In this document: piece after piece, positions 24,614 to 35,780 of the stretch
Layout of the letters: the number at the start of each line of letters is the position of its first letter
How positions within the stretch are numbered: position 1 is the first letter of the stretch
Assembly: GCA_022495995.1 (NCBI GenBank)
Contig: JAFEMH010001454.1
Span: 186,001 to 250,000, forward strand
DNA: 64,000 nt
Reading direction: 5' to 3'
Source: Adenophora triphylla var. japonica
Lineage: Eukaryota > Streptophyta > Magnoliopsida > Asterales > Campanulaceae
The notes under the pieces: generated by a model
Database searches by the model: none
Told to the model about the DNA's origin: nothing
The model's input: only the letters and a program-made list of their open reading frames with translations
Position numbers and translations under genes: made by a program

Positions 24614-25863
24614 TGTAAGTATGCCAATCCAATTCACTACCCTTTTAGATGCATTTTAATACGATAAAATTGCATTAAGGGGCATTTTGGTAAATTCCCG
24701 ATCCATTTCGAGACTTCCGGAAACATTTCATAAGTTTCTCGCGAAGGAAGTACCTTTTAGTACTTTGCTCATGCTAAAGGACCTACAAGGAATAAACCTA
24801 TTTTGGACCTTTTGGGTGTTTACTTAGAATGTTCCAGAAACAGGTTTTGGCCCCAGAAACGGTTGGTGACACCTTGTGTCACGCGACAACTTGAAGCCTT
24901 AGAAAGTGGTTACAGAAGGTCGTGCGACACCTTGTGACCCTCATCTGTAGCTATAAATAGAGCCCTTCCCCTCTCATTTCAGGGATCCCTTTCCAGTACC
25001 CTAAAGTCACTCTGCTAAATTCATACCAGAACCTCTCTCTCTCCTCTTGCCACACCAACATTCACACCAATCCACCCCAATTCAACCTCCATCTTATCCA
25101 ATTCACCCACTTACCTTCATACAACCCATACCAACTGAAGATCCAAGGCTAGCACTCCATCTGTGCTCGAATCCGTACCTCCTGCAGCTGGTTAGAAGGC
25201 TAATACACCTAACTTGGTGTATTGGTGGTGGATCTACAAGGGTAACGAAATTCCCTCCATCCTTCTCTCATTTACTTGCTCCTTGCACAATTCCTGTTCA
25301 TCCACCTGATAATTGAGCTCCATCCGCTTTAATTATCAGGTGACAATTGCCATCTCTCTGTTTAATTTGCTTGGTTTGGTATAATTGATGTTCATGGTTT
25401 AATTGGATTATATTTCGTTGCTTTTTCATCAAGGGAGTGTGGATCTCCCATATCCACACTCCTTTGGTCGATCTATTATTGATTCGTGTTGTCCTGAATT
25501 GATTTGGTATAATAACTTGATTTGAATTAGTATTTGTTGTATCTGTTTCTCAATTGTAAAGTCTCTGCAGAAGGCAACGTTATGTCACACGACACAATTG
25601 GTCTCATCCGTCCTGTGTAGTGCGACATAACTAGCCCTATGCAGAGACTGCCATTTCAGTTGTAAGTTGTTTATCCAGCCTATTTGTCACTCAGAGTAGA
25701 GTGTGAATTCTTAATGTTTACACTCATTTGAGGTGACTGCGTTGATCTCTGTGCTCATGATCATTTGATGTTGCTGTAGTTGAGTCATGTAAAGTCTCTG
25801 CAAGGTGATCATTGGTGTCACGCGACACAACCTGCCTCCTAGGTCCTGTGTCACGCGACTGAA
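24614..25863 (+). repeat. 3' LTR of element K (3' limit uncertain)
   Basis: Starts TGTAAGTATGCCAATCC, like the other LTR starts in sense. TATA box CTATAAATAG at 24951-24960, with GTCACGCGAC (24878-24887) and GTCGTGCGAC (24919-24928) upstream. Two further palindrome pairs lie near 25586-25617 and 25817-25859. The expected U5 hairpin block is absent in this orientation; the LTR is either truncated or joined to another at 25863. Confidence 0.65.
24878..24960 (+). promoter_or_regulatory. LTR K promoter: TATA box and two GC palindromes
   Basis: GTCACGCGAC and GTCGTGCGAC, 41 bp apart, then CTATAAATAGAGCCCTTCC 22 bp after the second. CTATAAATAGAGCCCT matches the box of LTRs A and S2 exactly. Confidence 0.65.
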
Positions 25864-26330
25864 TGTATGCTCGCCGAAAATTTTTAGAAAAATATGGGAG
25901 TCGCCACGCTGTTTTAAATGAAAACATTGAAAACCTTTTGAAAAGAGAAAAATGGGTTCGGGGGTCAGGTTACATGTTGGGAAGAACGTTTGGCTTTCAC
26001 CCAACACGCCTCGTAAACGAGTCTTACTATGTTCAACATCCAATTCATTCAATAAGTGTGTGCAAATTGTGTGAGAAAAATATGTGATGAAAAATGCATT
26101 TTAATGCTTTGCCTTATTGATGAACAGCCTGGAATACAACTTGCGAGCCACTTGGTGCGGGGGGCCACATCCCGATTACATTGAAAATGAACAATTTACA
26201 ACTGAAATGGACCAGCTGCAAAGTGGCTACATGTGTCGCCCGACAGAGGACCTCGGATGGTCAAGTGTGTCGCGTGACACAACAAGCCTATTTGCAGAGA
26301 TTTCACAAAGCTGAATGATAAAGGCAGTAA
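25864..26330 (-). repeat. LTR fragment L
   Basis: Starts TGTATGCTCGCCG. Carries GGAGTCGCCA (25897-25906), HP1 TGTTGGG...CCCAACA (25975-25981 with 26000-26006), HP2 CTCGT-AA-ACGAG (26010-26021), a GT-rich run, and palindromes TGTCGCCCGACA and GTGTCGCGTGACAC near 26231 and 26266. Right end lost at the junction with leader J. Confidence 0.65.
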
Positions 26331-27215
26331 GATAATAACACCAGGACAAAATTTGAGGTTAATCTGGCTGCCTTGGCAGCTTGGGGCTATTCAGTTCCAA
26401 GACTGATCGGGCTCCAGAAAATTTACGTGCTTACTTGCTGCATTTCCCCCATCTCGAAAAATCATTCCTTTAAAACACATTTCTGAAAATTTCTATTTTA
26501 ACTCAAAAAGGAATATTTTTAGGAGGCCGCACACTACGTGCACCTTATATATCCTGTACACTTTGCACGAACGTCCCTTTAACCCGAGGTGGTTGTTCAG
26601 CTGTGTGACTTTTGGTTGGTTTTTGGTCTAGACCGTGTCATACAGCCTAATTGCATACTCCCGTAAAGGTCAAACCTTAGCCCATGTCGAGGGTCAGGAT
26701 CCTTCGCGCAAGCGAACTCTGCCAAAATTCCGCCAAGGAAAAATTGGTAGAATCTTCACTCCGACATTGACTTTGATTTTGACCCACACGGGATATGTAA
26801 GAGTCAAGCCCGAGTCCGTGCTAAAAATCCAAAGATCTTTCACGCAAGCGGAGCTCTGCCGAAATTCCGACAAGGAAAAATTGGCAAGATCTTGGCCCGA
26901 CATTGACTTTGACTTTGACTCACACAGTGTATGCAACAAAGTTCAATGTGACACTGTGTCATCCGGCTTTTACCGTCCGACCCATGCCTATTATTTTCTT
27001 GGACCAATGCCAAAAGTCAAAACGTTAATCGCGCAAGCGAAACTCTGCCGAAATTCTGTTAAGGCTGAGAGACGAGACTTTCCCGACATTGCCTTGACTA
27101 TAATCCGCATCGCTCGCGCGTTAAAAGTTCCTTTGACCCACTAGACCCTAGGAGCGTTCTTCTCTCTCGGTCGGTGGGATCCGCGTGCTCTATAGGACCC
27201 TCGCCCGGGGCTGTC
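26331..27215 (+). other. Leader J: A-type leader in inverted orientation
   Basis: Reverse complement of the 7920-8890 type leader: AGCTTGGGGCTA, AAATCATTCCTTTAAAACAC, three hairpin repeats, and finally CCTCGCCCGGGGCTGTCCC (27197-27215). It has no gag attached; at 27216 the sequence jumps to the minus-strand coding DNA of element I. Confidence 0.7.
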
Positions 27216-27600
27216 CCAAATTCATTTGGTTAGAACCTTCTCGACAGTTTGGGCCCAATTTTCCTCTCGTTTGACAACATGCTTAAAGATTGCTTAATGT
27301 ATTTTTTATTTAATGTGTCTGCGTCTTTATCAAGTGAATCATTATTAACTGTTTTGATTAGTTAATTTATCATTTGTTAAAGTGATAATGAGGGGATACT
27401 CAGAAAGGTCGAACTTTTATTCAAAGCATAAGGAAGCACGATTTTTGTTACAAGCACATAATCTTTAGGCATAAGGCCGTCAGACGACTCGAGAGACTTA
27501 AACTTAAATATGACAGACTCGGGGTCTTTTATTTTTGAAACTAGACTATAGGTGACGAGGGGGGGGGGTTAATCCAAGCTTCTCGACCTATCTCTTCTTG
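27216..27600 (-). pseudogene. Protease-RT linker fragment of element I
   Basis: Aligns with 4780-5160 and 49860-50210. On the minus strand it holds remains of the SE..GLxPEDYE-like stretch and the linker that leads into RT. AT-rich, with stops in all frames. A run of nine G lies at 27561-27569. Confidence 0.6.
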
Positions 27601-29375
27601 CTGGTTGTGGGTCCGCGTTTATGAAAGTTACGCCGTTTATTATGCTGCCACTTGCTCGGCCTGTCTCGAACTACCTTATCTCTGGGGAGGGCTCGATCCA
27701 TCCCTTGGTGTGCCCCGATGCCGGAAAGGATTGTTGGGGAATAACCGTTCTTGGATTCTTTCTCTCGAATTATTCATTGCGGAAGCCCCAGGTTCCATCT
27801 TCACGTCCCCATTCATCATGGGAATTTGCAGAGGACTTCTCCACCATGATTATCCCATCATTTCTAGGGAAAGGGTTTTCGACTGTGTTGGGACCACGGG
27901 GGCGTTCCCACTTTCCCTCTTCGATTAGCCCTTGGACCACTTGCTTCAGCACGAAGCAATTGTCGGTGGTGTGACCGGGGTAATTGTGGAAGGCGCAGTG
28001 CTTGCTCATATCCATGTTGGGTTTGATAGTCTTTGGCTGGAAATTCTCGAGAGGTTTGAGGAGATTCCGCTTCACCAATGCTTCAAACACTTGGCCCAGG
28101 GGCATTTCCAGGTTGTTAAAGTGCTGGAACTGTGGTATGCGAGGGGATTCTTGTTCCTCGAGGGTGCTTGATCACGGTTTACTTGGGCTCCTTTATGGAT
28201 GTAGTGGACCACTCTGTCAGCTTCTTTTCCTTTGCCTGGAGGTGGATTTGTTGATGGAATCATTACTCGGGAATCCAGGGGAGGCAAGTGGGTGTGTGCC
28301 TGTCCGTACCCTTGATTGTCAAAACCGGAGCCAGGGCACGATTATCTAGGCCGAGCTGGATCGCATTTGGAAATTGAGGGAATGTTTCATGAGCCCCGAG
28401 AGGTAGTCTGGTAGGTGGCAGGTTTGAAACATCGGGATATCCGCTCGGTATATTTGTCTCTGGTGGGCATTGTGACTTCAAGTTGTAGCTTCGGGGCTCA
28501 TACAGAGGCAGAGGATTGGATCCCGGGGGATATTGGGATTTGTTTCTATTGGGGCCGCAGGGGCGCTCTAACTTTCCTTCTTCAATCAATCCTTGAATGG
28601 CTTTCCTCAAAACTGTGTAGTTGTCGGTTGCATGCCCGTGGTATTTGTGAAAGGCACAATGCTTGGTTACATCCCAGTGGGCATTGGGGAATTTGGGCTG
28701 GTAAATAGGTTCGAGGAGACCTTGCTTCACTACACGATAGAATACCTTGCTCAAGGGTATCTCAAAATCATCATAGTGTTGTTGTTGTCTCGGGGGACCA
28801 CCATTTCTTTGTAGAGGATTTGAAAGGTTATTTGGATCTGTTTGAGATGGTCCAGCGTGATGGTGATATTGAGCTTACGACACAGGGTCGGGAAATTGAT
28901 TATGCTGTGGTTGACAGATTGGAGCCGCTTGACTGAGGCCCGAGTGAAGCTCTGAGCGGGAGCTATTTTGCATTGCTAGGTTTTTGTAGCTTTGTAAAGA
29001 AGGGATCTGTTGATAGATTTGGGACACCGGGGGAATGGTATTTCTTCGTCTTCTATAAGAACGAAGGACCCATCAGGTTGGGGAACCGCGATGATTCTGC
29101 GATGGCGCATGGCATATTCGATCCAAGCCTGCTGCTCTTCTTGGCGTTTCTCGAGATCCTTGAAAGCTTGCCAAACTTCTTCCATCGTTTGGAAATTTCC
29201 CGAGGGTGGGGTTTCGTTTCCCTCACTGTTATCTACCGACCTGGCCATGGGAGTCGATGGAGTGCCCTGGTGGCTGTACTGGGAAGGCTGTTGGACCTTG
29301 CGGCTTTAACACCGGAAGGGCGGCTCCCGGGTACTCTCAACCACTCTCGATTCGCTGGAGGGGGTGACGGGTAAG
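27601..29375 (-). pseudogene. gag of element I with two CHHC knuckle modules
   Basis: N-terminus near 29248 (MARSVDNSEGNETPPSG) with a coiled segment QAFKDLEKRQEEQQAWIEYA. Two similar modules follow: SKVFYRVVKQGLLEPIYQPK ... HCAFHKYHGHATDNY (28600-28754; last Cys is Tyr) and PLGQVFEALVKRNLLKPLEN ... HCAFHNYPGHTTDNC (27950-28105). Each continues with QGLIEEGK.ERP.GPN. The gag core (FYKRW) is not visible between them, so an internal deletion or rearrangement is likely. Frames change at least twice. In an intact copy the knuckles would bind RNA. Confidence 0.7.
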
Positions 29376-29646
29376 GTTTAGACATGGAAAGGCCTTTTTT
29401 GGATAAAAGGGGGAAAGCTCATGTGACATGCAATTTCCGCTTTTTATTTATGATTTCTTTTGTTTGTTTTAATTTACTTAAAATAGTGTTTTCTCAGAGT
29501 CCTAGGTAGGTTGGAAAAGATTGCTCTTCTTTTTTGCAACTATGCTAGATCCTGGGTCAGTGGAGACCATATGTGCGGCTATAAGCCCCTCATTTTGCAC
29601 CTGTATTTCGACATCCCACGGTGGACAGCCCCGGGCGAGGGTCCTG
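29376..29646 (-). other. Truncated leader of element I
   Basis: Holds the conserved leader block (GGTTGGAAAAGATTGC near 29510; CCCGGGCGAGGGTCCT near 29630) and then stops abruptly. PBS and U5 are missing. Confidence 0.6.
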
Positions 29647-29991
29647 TCATGTTCGTTTTAATGCATCGGCCATGTGAATAGTGAGTCGAGCCGGCACCTG
29701 AGTCAAGATCTGGTCGAGAGTTGAGGGAATAATGTGGACTTTAAGGGATTTTGTCATAATTATATCTTGATGCAAAGAGGTCCGTACGGACCTTTTAGCA
29801 TCCAAAGAGGTCCGTACGGACCTTCCATGCTTTTGTAATTGTGATGGTAAGCTAGTTCTCGTCGAGATCTTTCCAACCATATATGACACGTCTCAATCGG
29901 AGTTCATATGAAGGAGTTATGACCTCCGAAAGTTTACCCTTGGTTTTGTCGTATGCTTGGATGGAGAGCGATCCAGATTGGGGTACTTACA
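29647..29991 (-). repeat. LTR fragment at the right end of element I
   Basis: Ends GATTGGGGTACTTACA like LTR H. Two copies of a perfect 16-bp palindrome AGGTCCGTACGGACCT lie at 29778-29793 and 29809-29824, 31 bp apart. U5 and PBS are deleted on the left. The right flank is the gag of H, so I probably inserted there. Confidence 0.6.
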
Positions 29992-30815
29992 CCATTGGAC
30001 CTTGAGTGAGAAATGGGTTTGTGGAAGCTGGTGAGGTGTTAGGGGCTGCCGGACCAACGTCATTTTGAGGAGGGGCACCTGACTGTTGTCCTAGACCAAA
30101 CTGCAGTGGTGGCATTACAGATTGTTGCTGCGGTACTCTGAACTGTTGTTGTGAAGGTCCGGGCTGATCGGTTCCAAACTGAGGTGGGTCCCAACTTGCT
30201 GTGGCATTCCGAGCTACCCCCAACCATGGGAAGACATTCCGTACTGATTTTGTCCCCACTGAGGAACTGCGAATTGGCTTGTCCCACCAGACTGTATGGG
30301 CCCAGTAGACTGTGGTTGAGGAGCTGGCTGACCCATAGATCGAGAAGCATGGGTTCCGGTAGCGGTGCCATAGGAGGCTGGCGGTGGCATCTTGGAGTAG
30401 TCAGGGCGACCGAGAGTGGGATTAGGGTCCTCCTCTTCTTCCACGGTGAAAGTGTCGCCGGGATTAAGACTGTCGGCCAAACCATGGCTCCTAATGGCCT
30501 CCAGAAGGCTGTTCATCTGTGCTTCCTGCCGCAGTTTCATTTGTTGGGCCAACTGTTTCCACTGCTATTCTGTCTGAGGAGTCCTGGGAAGCGGAGTGGT
30601 ATTTTCCCCATTGTTACCGCTTGATGCAGACATTCTGAAAATCGGAGTTGAAGCAAACGGTGAAGCTGACGATGCGCTTGATTCTTCCAAACTAGCCAGA
30701 CGGTGACCCGGTGTCCGTACCCAAGCCTTGCGAGGTGCTGCGGGAGGAAGATACAAGGGAGGTTCAGACTTTGGGGGTGGAAGAAAAGGGGTAGGTGTCT
30801 GGGCTCAGGGCTCAT
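29992..30815 (-). pseudogene. gag N-terminus of element H, truncated
   Basis: Close match to the first 220 residues of E gag: SASSASPFASTP near 30700, QLAQQMKLRQEAQMNSLLEA near 30540, a TVEEEEDPNPTLGRPDYSKM block near 30420, then Gln/Pro-rich text to 29992. A stop interrupts the frame near 30567 (TE* before QWKQL; E has TEQQW). The rest of gag and all of pol are gone, replaced at 29991 by the LTR fragment of I. Confidence 0.8.
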
Positions 30816-32019
30816 GAAACATGCGGTTATTTGTTTTTGTTTACTTAAAAAGTGTTTTATTAAAACCTAAGCGGTTGGAAAAGATTGCTTTTTTTTTTTA
30901 ACTACTCTAAGTCCTGGATCAGTGGGACCCATCACTACGTCTGCGGACCCTCAACCAGTAACCCCGAACAAGGGCTCCGTAGGGCAAGCGGGTCCCACCG
31001 ACTGAAAAGGAAAACGAACCTAAGATCTGGCGTATCATGAAGTCTTAACGCGCACTCGATGTAAATTACCGGCAAGGCCAGCGTCAAGGGTCAAGATCGA
31101 GTCAAAGTGCCTGACGGAAAACCGGCATGACTCCGACTGATAATAGTCCGCAAGGGATCTTGACTCGTCGTTGGTTAAGCAGTAATTAGACATGGATTGA
31201 GCGTTAATCCTTGATGACTCGGTGTCATATCGGGAGCCGGTGTATCAGCCGTGCGGATCAAAGTCAAAGTCCGAGCCCCAGTCAAGATCAGGTCAAAGTT
31301 CATGACGAAAAACCGGCATGACTTCGACTGAGTTAGTTTCGCAGGGGATCCTGACTTGGCGTATTGACTAGGGTTTGACCTGTGCGGGGTGTACACTGAC
31401 CTGGTCTTGACACGGACCGGACCAAAAACCAACCGAGTCTCGGAAAAAGTGTGTCACGGACAAGTGCAGGGTCGACACGAGGGTAAACCAATGGCTGTTT
31501 GGGTCGTTCCGTGCTCACACCGAGAGGCGTAGTAAGGCCCCCAAGCTGCTACTGAGATTTCCCGGGTTAAGGACGTAGTCTGCAGTGTAAGGTCAACGTG
31601 CGCGTAGTGTGCGGTAGTCTATCTTCCCTTTTGAGTAAAAACATAAATTTTCAAATGTATCTTAAAGGCATGATGCATGCAGAAAAGATTTTTTTTATTT
31701 GAAAACATGTAAGCACATAAGCACATAAAATTTTAAACAGTTAAAAGAATCGATCCGACAATCAAAATTTGACTTTTTCGGGACGGTCAAAACGACAACA
31801 ACGCATAACGGGAACACAAAACAAAAGTCTCAAGTGTTGGGACGGAAGTTTGACCCACAAAAGCTTTTTTTTATGAAATGATACCGGTACGTGGCATTGT
31901 TATACTATATTTTATCCCCGACTCCAATAAGGAGGCGCTAACAGGAAATTAAATGGTTTCCCTCCTATATACTCAGTATCATTTTTTACTATTTTTTTTT
32001 TTAAAAAACTTATTTATTT
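30816..32019 (-). other. 5' leader of element H
   Basis: No gene. Aligns with the leader of E (58880-60105): GGTTGGAAAAGATTGC block, then two similar 'gacgraaaaccggcatgact' units near 31111 and 31300, then a T-rich end before the PBS. Confidence 0.75.
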
Positions 32020-32037
32020 TCTCCAGCGGAGTCGCCA
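32020..32037 (-). other. Primer binding site of element H
   Basis: The plus strand reads TCTCCAGCGGAGTCGCCA, one base from the LTR and one mismatch from the E copy. Confidence 0.8.
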
Positions 32038-32038
32038 C

Positions 32039-33884
32039 TGTGATGATGTGTATCCGATTTTTTGGCCGCCCGACAAAACTTTTGTTTGTTTTTGGAAGTT
32101 TTGAAAAATCTTTATCGGACTTTGAAAAATCATTTCGGAGTCGCCACGCCGTTTCTAGTTTAAGGGCCAAAACTTTGAAAAATACCCAATATTAGAGAAA
32201 GTGAGTTCGGAGGTCATGTTACACTCCGAGAAGAACGTTGTTGTTCACCCAGAATGCCTCGTACGACGAGTCTTCCTCACTTGAAACCTTTTGTGTGTGT
32301 GTGTGTATGTGTATTTGAAAGGACTTTTCTGAAAATAACTGAAATTTTGGGGACTGAACTAAAAAAACAGTTTAAAAATAGTGATTAAACTGAAAATAAC
32401 AAAAAATTGAGGGACTGTTTGCAGATGACAATGTCATCCGCGTGGACAAGACTGCAGTGCAATCTCATCCGCGCGGATAGCCCTGCAGTGTCAATATTTT
32501 TACAGTTTCCAGTTTAGTCACTGTAATTTCCAGAAAGTTAATTGGATTTACAGGACTTAACTGGAATTGTAACTGGAAAGACAGAAAGTAAAGGGGGATT
32601 TGGATTTTGGCATTCATGCTTGTCCTCTCTTTCCCTAGACTTTGATTAGTGGTCATGAGTGATGAATCCACTTAATCAAGTCATCTCGGGGGTACGTTAG
32701 AATTTTGTGAGCATTTCATTTGCTAGGGGAAAAGGGGAATTTGACATGAAAGTAAATTTGAACAAGGAATAGGTCAAGATGTATCAACTTTAGAGGAAGA
32801 TTTCTAAGGTGGTCATAAGATGACCATCCTTGAGATCTATACTCAAGTGTATCTCCTACATCTTGTGTGACCTATTTTGTAAGTCTAGATGATGTTCATC
32901 CAAGGAAAGTGTTCCAAGGTGAGCATCTTAGACTAGGGAGGGGGATTTGTAAGGAAATAAATGATGTGAACCATTGAAATGATCATCTATGGAGATTGAC
33001 TCCAAGATGACCACATTTAGGTCAAGAAAGCAAGTAAAGAATAGAAAATGTAAAGAGGCATGAAATTAGCAAATATGGACCATTTGAAGTGGTCATCCAT
33101 GAAGATTAACTCCAAGGTGACCATCTTCTAGGTCAAGCAAGCAAGTACCAAATAATGTAAAAAGGGGAGTGGGGAATAACATGAAAGTATTTAAAATGTG
33201 GATTCCATTAGAAGATCATCCATGGAAAAGGATTCCATGGAGATCCTATTGGATCCTTGGGACAAGAGGGAAAGGGGATGAGCAAGTAAGTAAACAAGGC
33301 TACATCATTTGTATATGAAATACATGCATGGATGAAGGAGATTTGAGTAAGATAGGTGAGGGTTTACCAATTGTTTCTTGGTTTGTTGTTTAGGGCTTGA
33401 GAGATTTCAAGGCTTGAGAGTAGTTTGAGATGGATTTGAGGTTGGATTTGGTGTTAGATTTTGAATTTTGAAGGTTTAAATGGCTATTTGGGAATGGATT
33501 TTGACAGCATAACAGTAGGTTTTCGTATTTTTTGGTGTTTTCTCTTTTTTTTTTTAAACTGAGGGAGAAGGGCTGTATTTATAGGTTGTCTGGATGACAA
33601 TCTTATCCGTGTGGACAAGATTGTAGGTGCAATCTTGTCCGCGCGGATGACCCCAGCAGTGTGCCTGATCTGTGCAGAAAAGCAGTTTTGGCATTTTGCT
33701 CTTGGTCAATATTCCCTTTTATTGGAAATGACAAATTTCCAGTGAGGTATTTGTCCATTTTTTTATTCCTAAGAGGTCCTTCCTCATTCAAATTGTTAAA
33801 ATATTGTCCAAAATGCCCCTAAATGATTATAAATCATTAATTTGGGCTGATGGAACATTAACGACCCAGATTGGGGTACTTACA
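32039..33884 (-). repeat. 5' LTR of element H
   Basis: Starts TGTGATGATG and ends GGGGTACTTACA. Carries GGAGTCGCCA (32137-32146), HP1 (32223-32255), HP2 CTCGT-ACG-ACGAG (32258-32270), a TG-rich run, internal repeats with GACCA...TGGTC arms (32790-33130), and palindromes at 32431-32476 and 33606-33647. Its right flank (33885) is inside the 3' LTR of F. Confidence 0.85.
33575..33650 (-). promoter_or_regulatory. LTR H promoter: TATA box and two GC palindromes
   Basis: Minus-strand CTATAAATAC (33575-33584); palindromes TCCGTGTGGA (33606-33615) and TCCGCGCGGA (33638-33647), 32 bp apart, both inside similar CAATCTTGTCC-type segments. Confidence 0.6.
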
Positions 33885-34113
33885 ATGTCGCGTGACATAA
33901 GTAGCCACAACTGCTTGTTTCTAGAAACATGCAAGGTGGCAGACTGGAAGGCTCTTTCCAGCGAGGTCCTGTTCAAAATTATTATTTCTGGCAGGTCCTT
34001 CCTCGCTCGAAAAGTTTGGAAAAGTTCTCGAATTGCCCCTAAATTTTATGAAAGTTTGGGGAATTGCTAGGAAACTTTAATTGGAAGGCATGAGCCAAAT
34101 TTGGGTACTTACA
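33885..34113 (-). repeat. End of the 3' LTR of element F
   Basis: Ends CATGAGCCAAATTTGGGTACTTACA like LTRs A and S2. It begins mid-LTR with the palindrome ATGTCGCGTGACAT (33885-33898), directly at the insertion point of H. The left part of this LTR is not identified. Confidence 0.7.
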
Positions 34114-34127
34114 GAAGCCCCTTGGCA
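34114..34127 (-). other. Polypurine tract of element F
   Basis: Minus strand GCCAAGGGGCTTC directly before the LTR start TGTAAGTACCC. Confidence 0.65.
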
Positions 34128-34221
34128 ACGGTACTTGCAAAGTAAGTGGGGTTGTCGATAAAAGTGAGAATCCAATCTGGTGAACTGTCGAGATGGATTG
34201 GGATTGGGTGACCAAGGAGAT

Positions 34222-34492
34222 CGAGTGGCTGAACCTTTTGAAAGGCTACCTACGTATCCTGAAGAGGAATTAAGCCAAATCGTAGTTCTGGATCCACTGG
34301 GGAAAGGGTGAAGAGAAACAGGTCCCTTGCTTTAAAGGAAGAAAGGTGACCTAAGAGGTCTAGACCTTTTAATGGGTTTGCACACTGCTGGGGAGATGGT
34401 AAAGGAAGGGGGTGACCAATGTGGTCGGATGGCTGGACCTTTTGAAAGGCTACCTACGTATTCCGGAGGAATCAAGCCATGATCGTAGTTCA
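34222..34492 (+). other. Pseudoknot-like motif, type 2, two copies in F
   Basis: Copies at 34222-34290 and 34428-34492. GGCT with AGCC, CCTT with AAGG, CTACG with CGTAG, and inner arms TCCT/AGGA in the first and ATTCC/GGAAT in the second. The inner arms differ but still pair. Confidence 0.6.
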
Positions 34493-34567
34493 GGATTATC
34501 GCATAGACAGTTAGGAACAGGTCTAGGATCCTCAGAATTTTGACGATTAATTGAGGAGTCACCTTAG

Positions 34568-34732
34568 AAGCTAAAGCTTACGTTGCTATCGATGAGATAA
34601 GGTAGCTGAAGTTGAATACTAAAGCTTACTTCGCTATCTCTATCGAACAGAGATAGATGTAGCTAAAGTTGAATACTAAAGCTTACTTCGCTATCTCTTT
34701 CGAACAGAGATAGAGGTATCTAAAGTTGAAAT
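34568..34732. repeat. Tandem repeat, about 57 bp, three copies
   Basis: Units read ACTAAAGCTTACTTCGCTAT... and contain CTATCTCT...AGAGATAG, an 8-bp inverted repeat in the last two copies. Confidence 0.85.
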
Positions 34733-34744
34733 TTGACAATTTGG

Positions 34745-35535
34745 AGGCTGTCACTTTACGTTATTTCATTCCAACAGAGATAACGACGATTTTTTTTTTG
34801 AGAGAAAACGTTATTCCATTTGGAGATAACGAAAATTTTGGAAGAAACATTATTCCATTTGGAGATAACGGAAATTTTTCATAAGAAACGTTATCCCATT
34901 TAGCGATAACAGAGATTTTTCACAAGAGACGTTATCCCATTTGGCGATAACAGAGATTTTTCATAAGAGACGTTATCCCATTTGGTGATAATGGAGATTT
35001 TTCACAAGAGACATTATCCCATTTGGTGATAACAGAGATTCTTCACAAGAGACGTTATCCCATTTGGCGATAGCGGAGATTCTTCACAAGAGACGTTATC
35101 CCATTTGGTGATAACAGAGATTTTTTTCATAAGAGACGTTATCCCATTTGGTGATAACGGAGATTTTTCACAAGAGACGTTATCCCATTTGGCGATAACG
35201 GAGATTTTTCATAAGAGACGTTATCCCATTTGGCGTTAACGGAGATTTTTCACAAGAAACGCTATCCCATTTGGCAATAACGGAGATTTTTTTTTAGAGA
35301 AAACGTTATTCCATTTGGAGATGATGGATTTTCTTTTCATAGGAGACGTTATCCCACTTGGCGATAACAAAGATTTTTCACAAGAGACGCTATTCCATTC
35401 TGCGATAACGGAGATTTTTCATAAGAGACATTATCCCATTTGGCGATAACAGAGATTTTTTCACAAGAGACGTTATCCCATTTGGTGATAACAGAGATTT
35501 TTCACAGGAAACGTTATTCCATTTGGAGATAACGG
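34745..35535. repeat. Tandem array, about 41 bp, about 19 copies
   Basis: Unit: ACGTTATCCCATTTGGCGAT then AACGGAGATTTTTCACAAGAG. Each has GTTATC-CCATTTGGC-GATAAC, a 6-bp inverted repeat. Changes in one arm (e.g. CTATC) lower the match in a few units. Located just inside the 3' LTR, mirroring K. Confidence 0.92.
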
Positions 35536-35780
35536 GAATTATTTACTTAAGTGGAAAGTCTAGGGGCAAAAGTGTAAATTCAGCCTGAGGCGAATGAAGC
35601 CGCTCGGCTAGAGATGGGGAAAAAGAAGTCGTCCGGCTTGAAACCTCGTTTCACCAGATTTAATTAAACAGAAGGAGAAACGGGCAATAGCCATTGTTGG
35701 CTTTGGTTGTCGAGGAGAGAAGATAGAAAAGAGAGAGAAATACGCCAAGATCTTTGGAGATTTGGGTTTCTATTGCTTAA

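Larger units (their letters stand above)
17346..25863 (+). mobile_element. Element K: plus-strand Tat-like element with gag only
   Basis: It holds a leader, gag (18173-20062), a long non-coding part that replaces pol, a tandem array, a polypurine tract and a 3' LTR (24614 on). Gag-only LTR elements are known in plants as TR-GAG. Parts of 20180-22070 match 37130-39720 of F in reverse, so K and F are related. No clear 5' LTR or PBS is visible at its left end. Confidence 0.65.
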
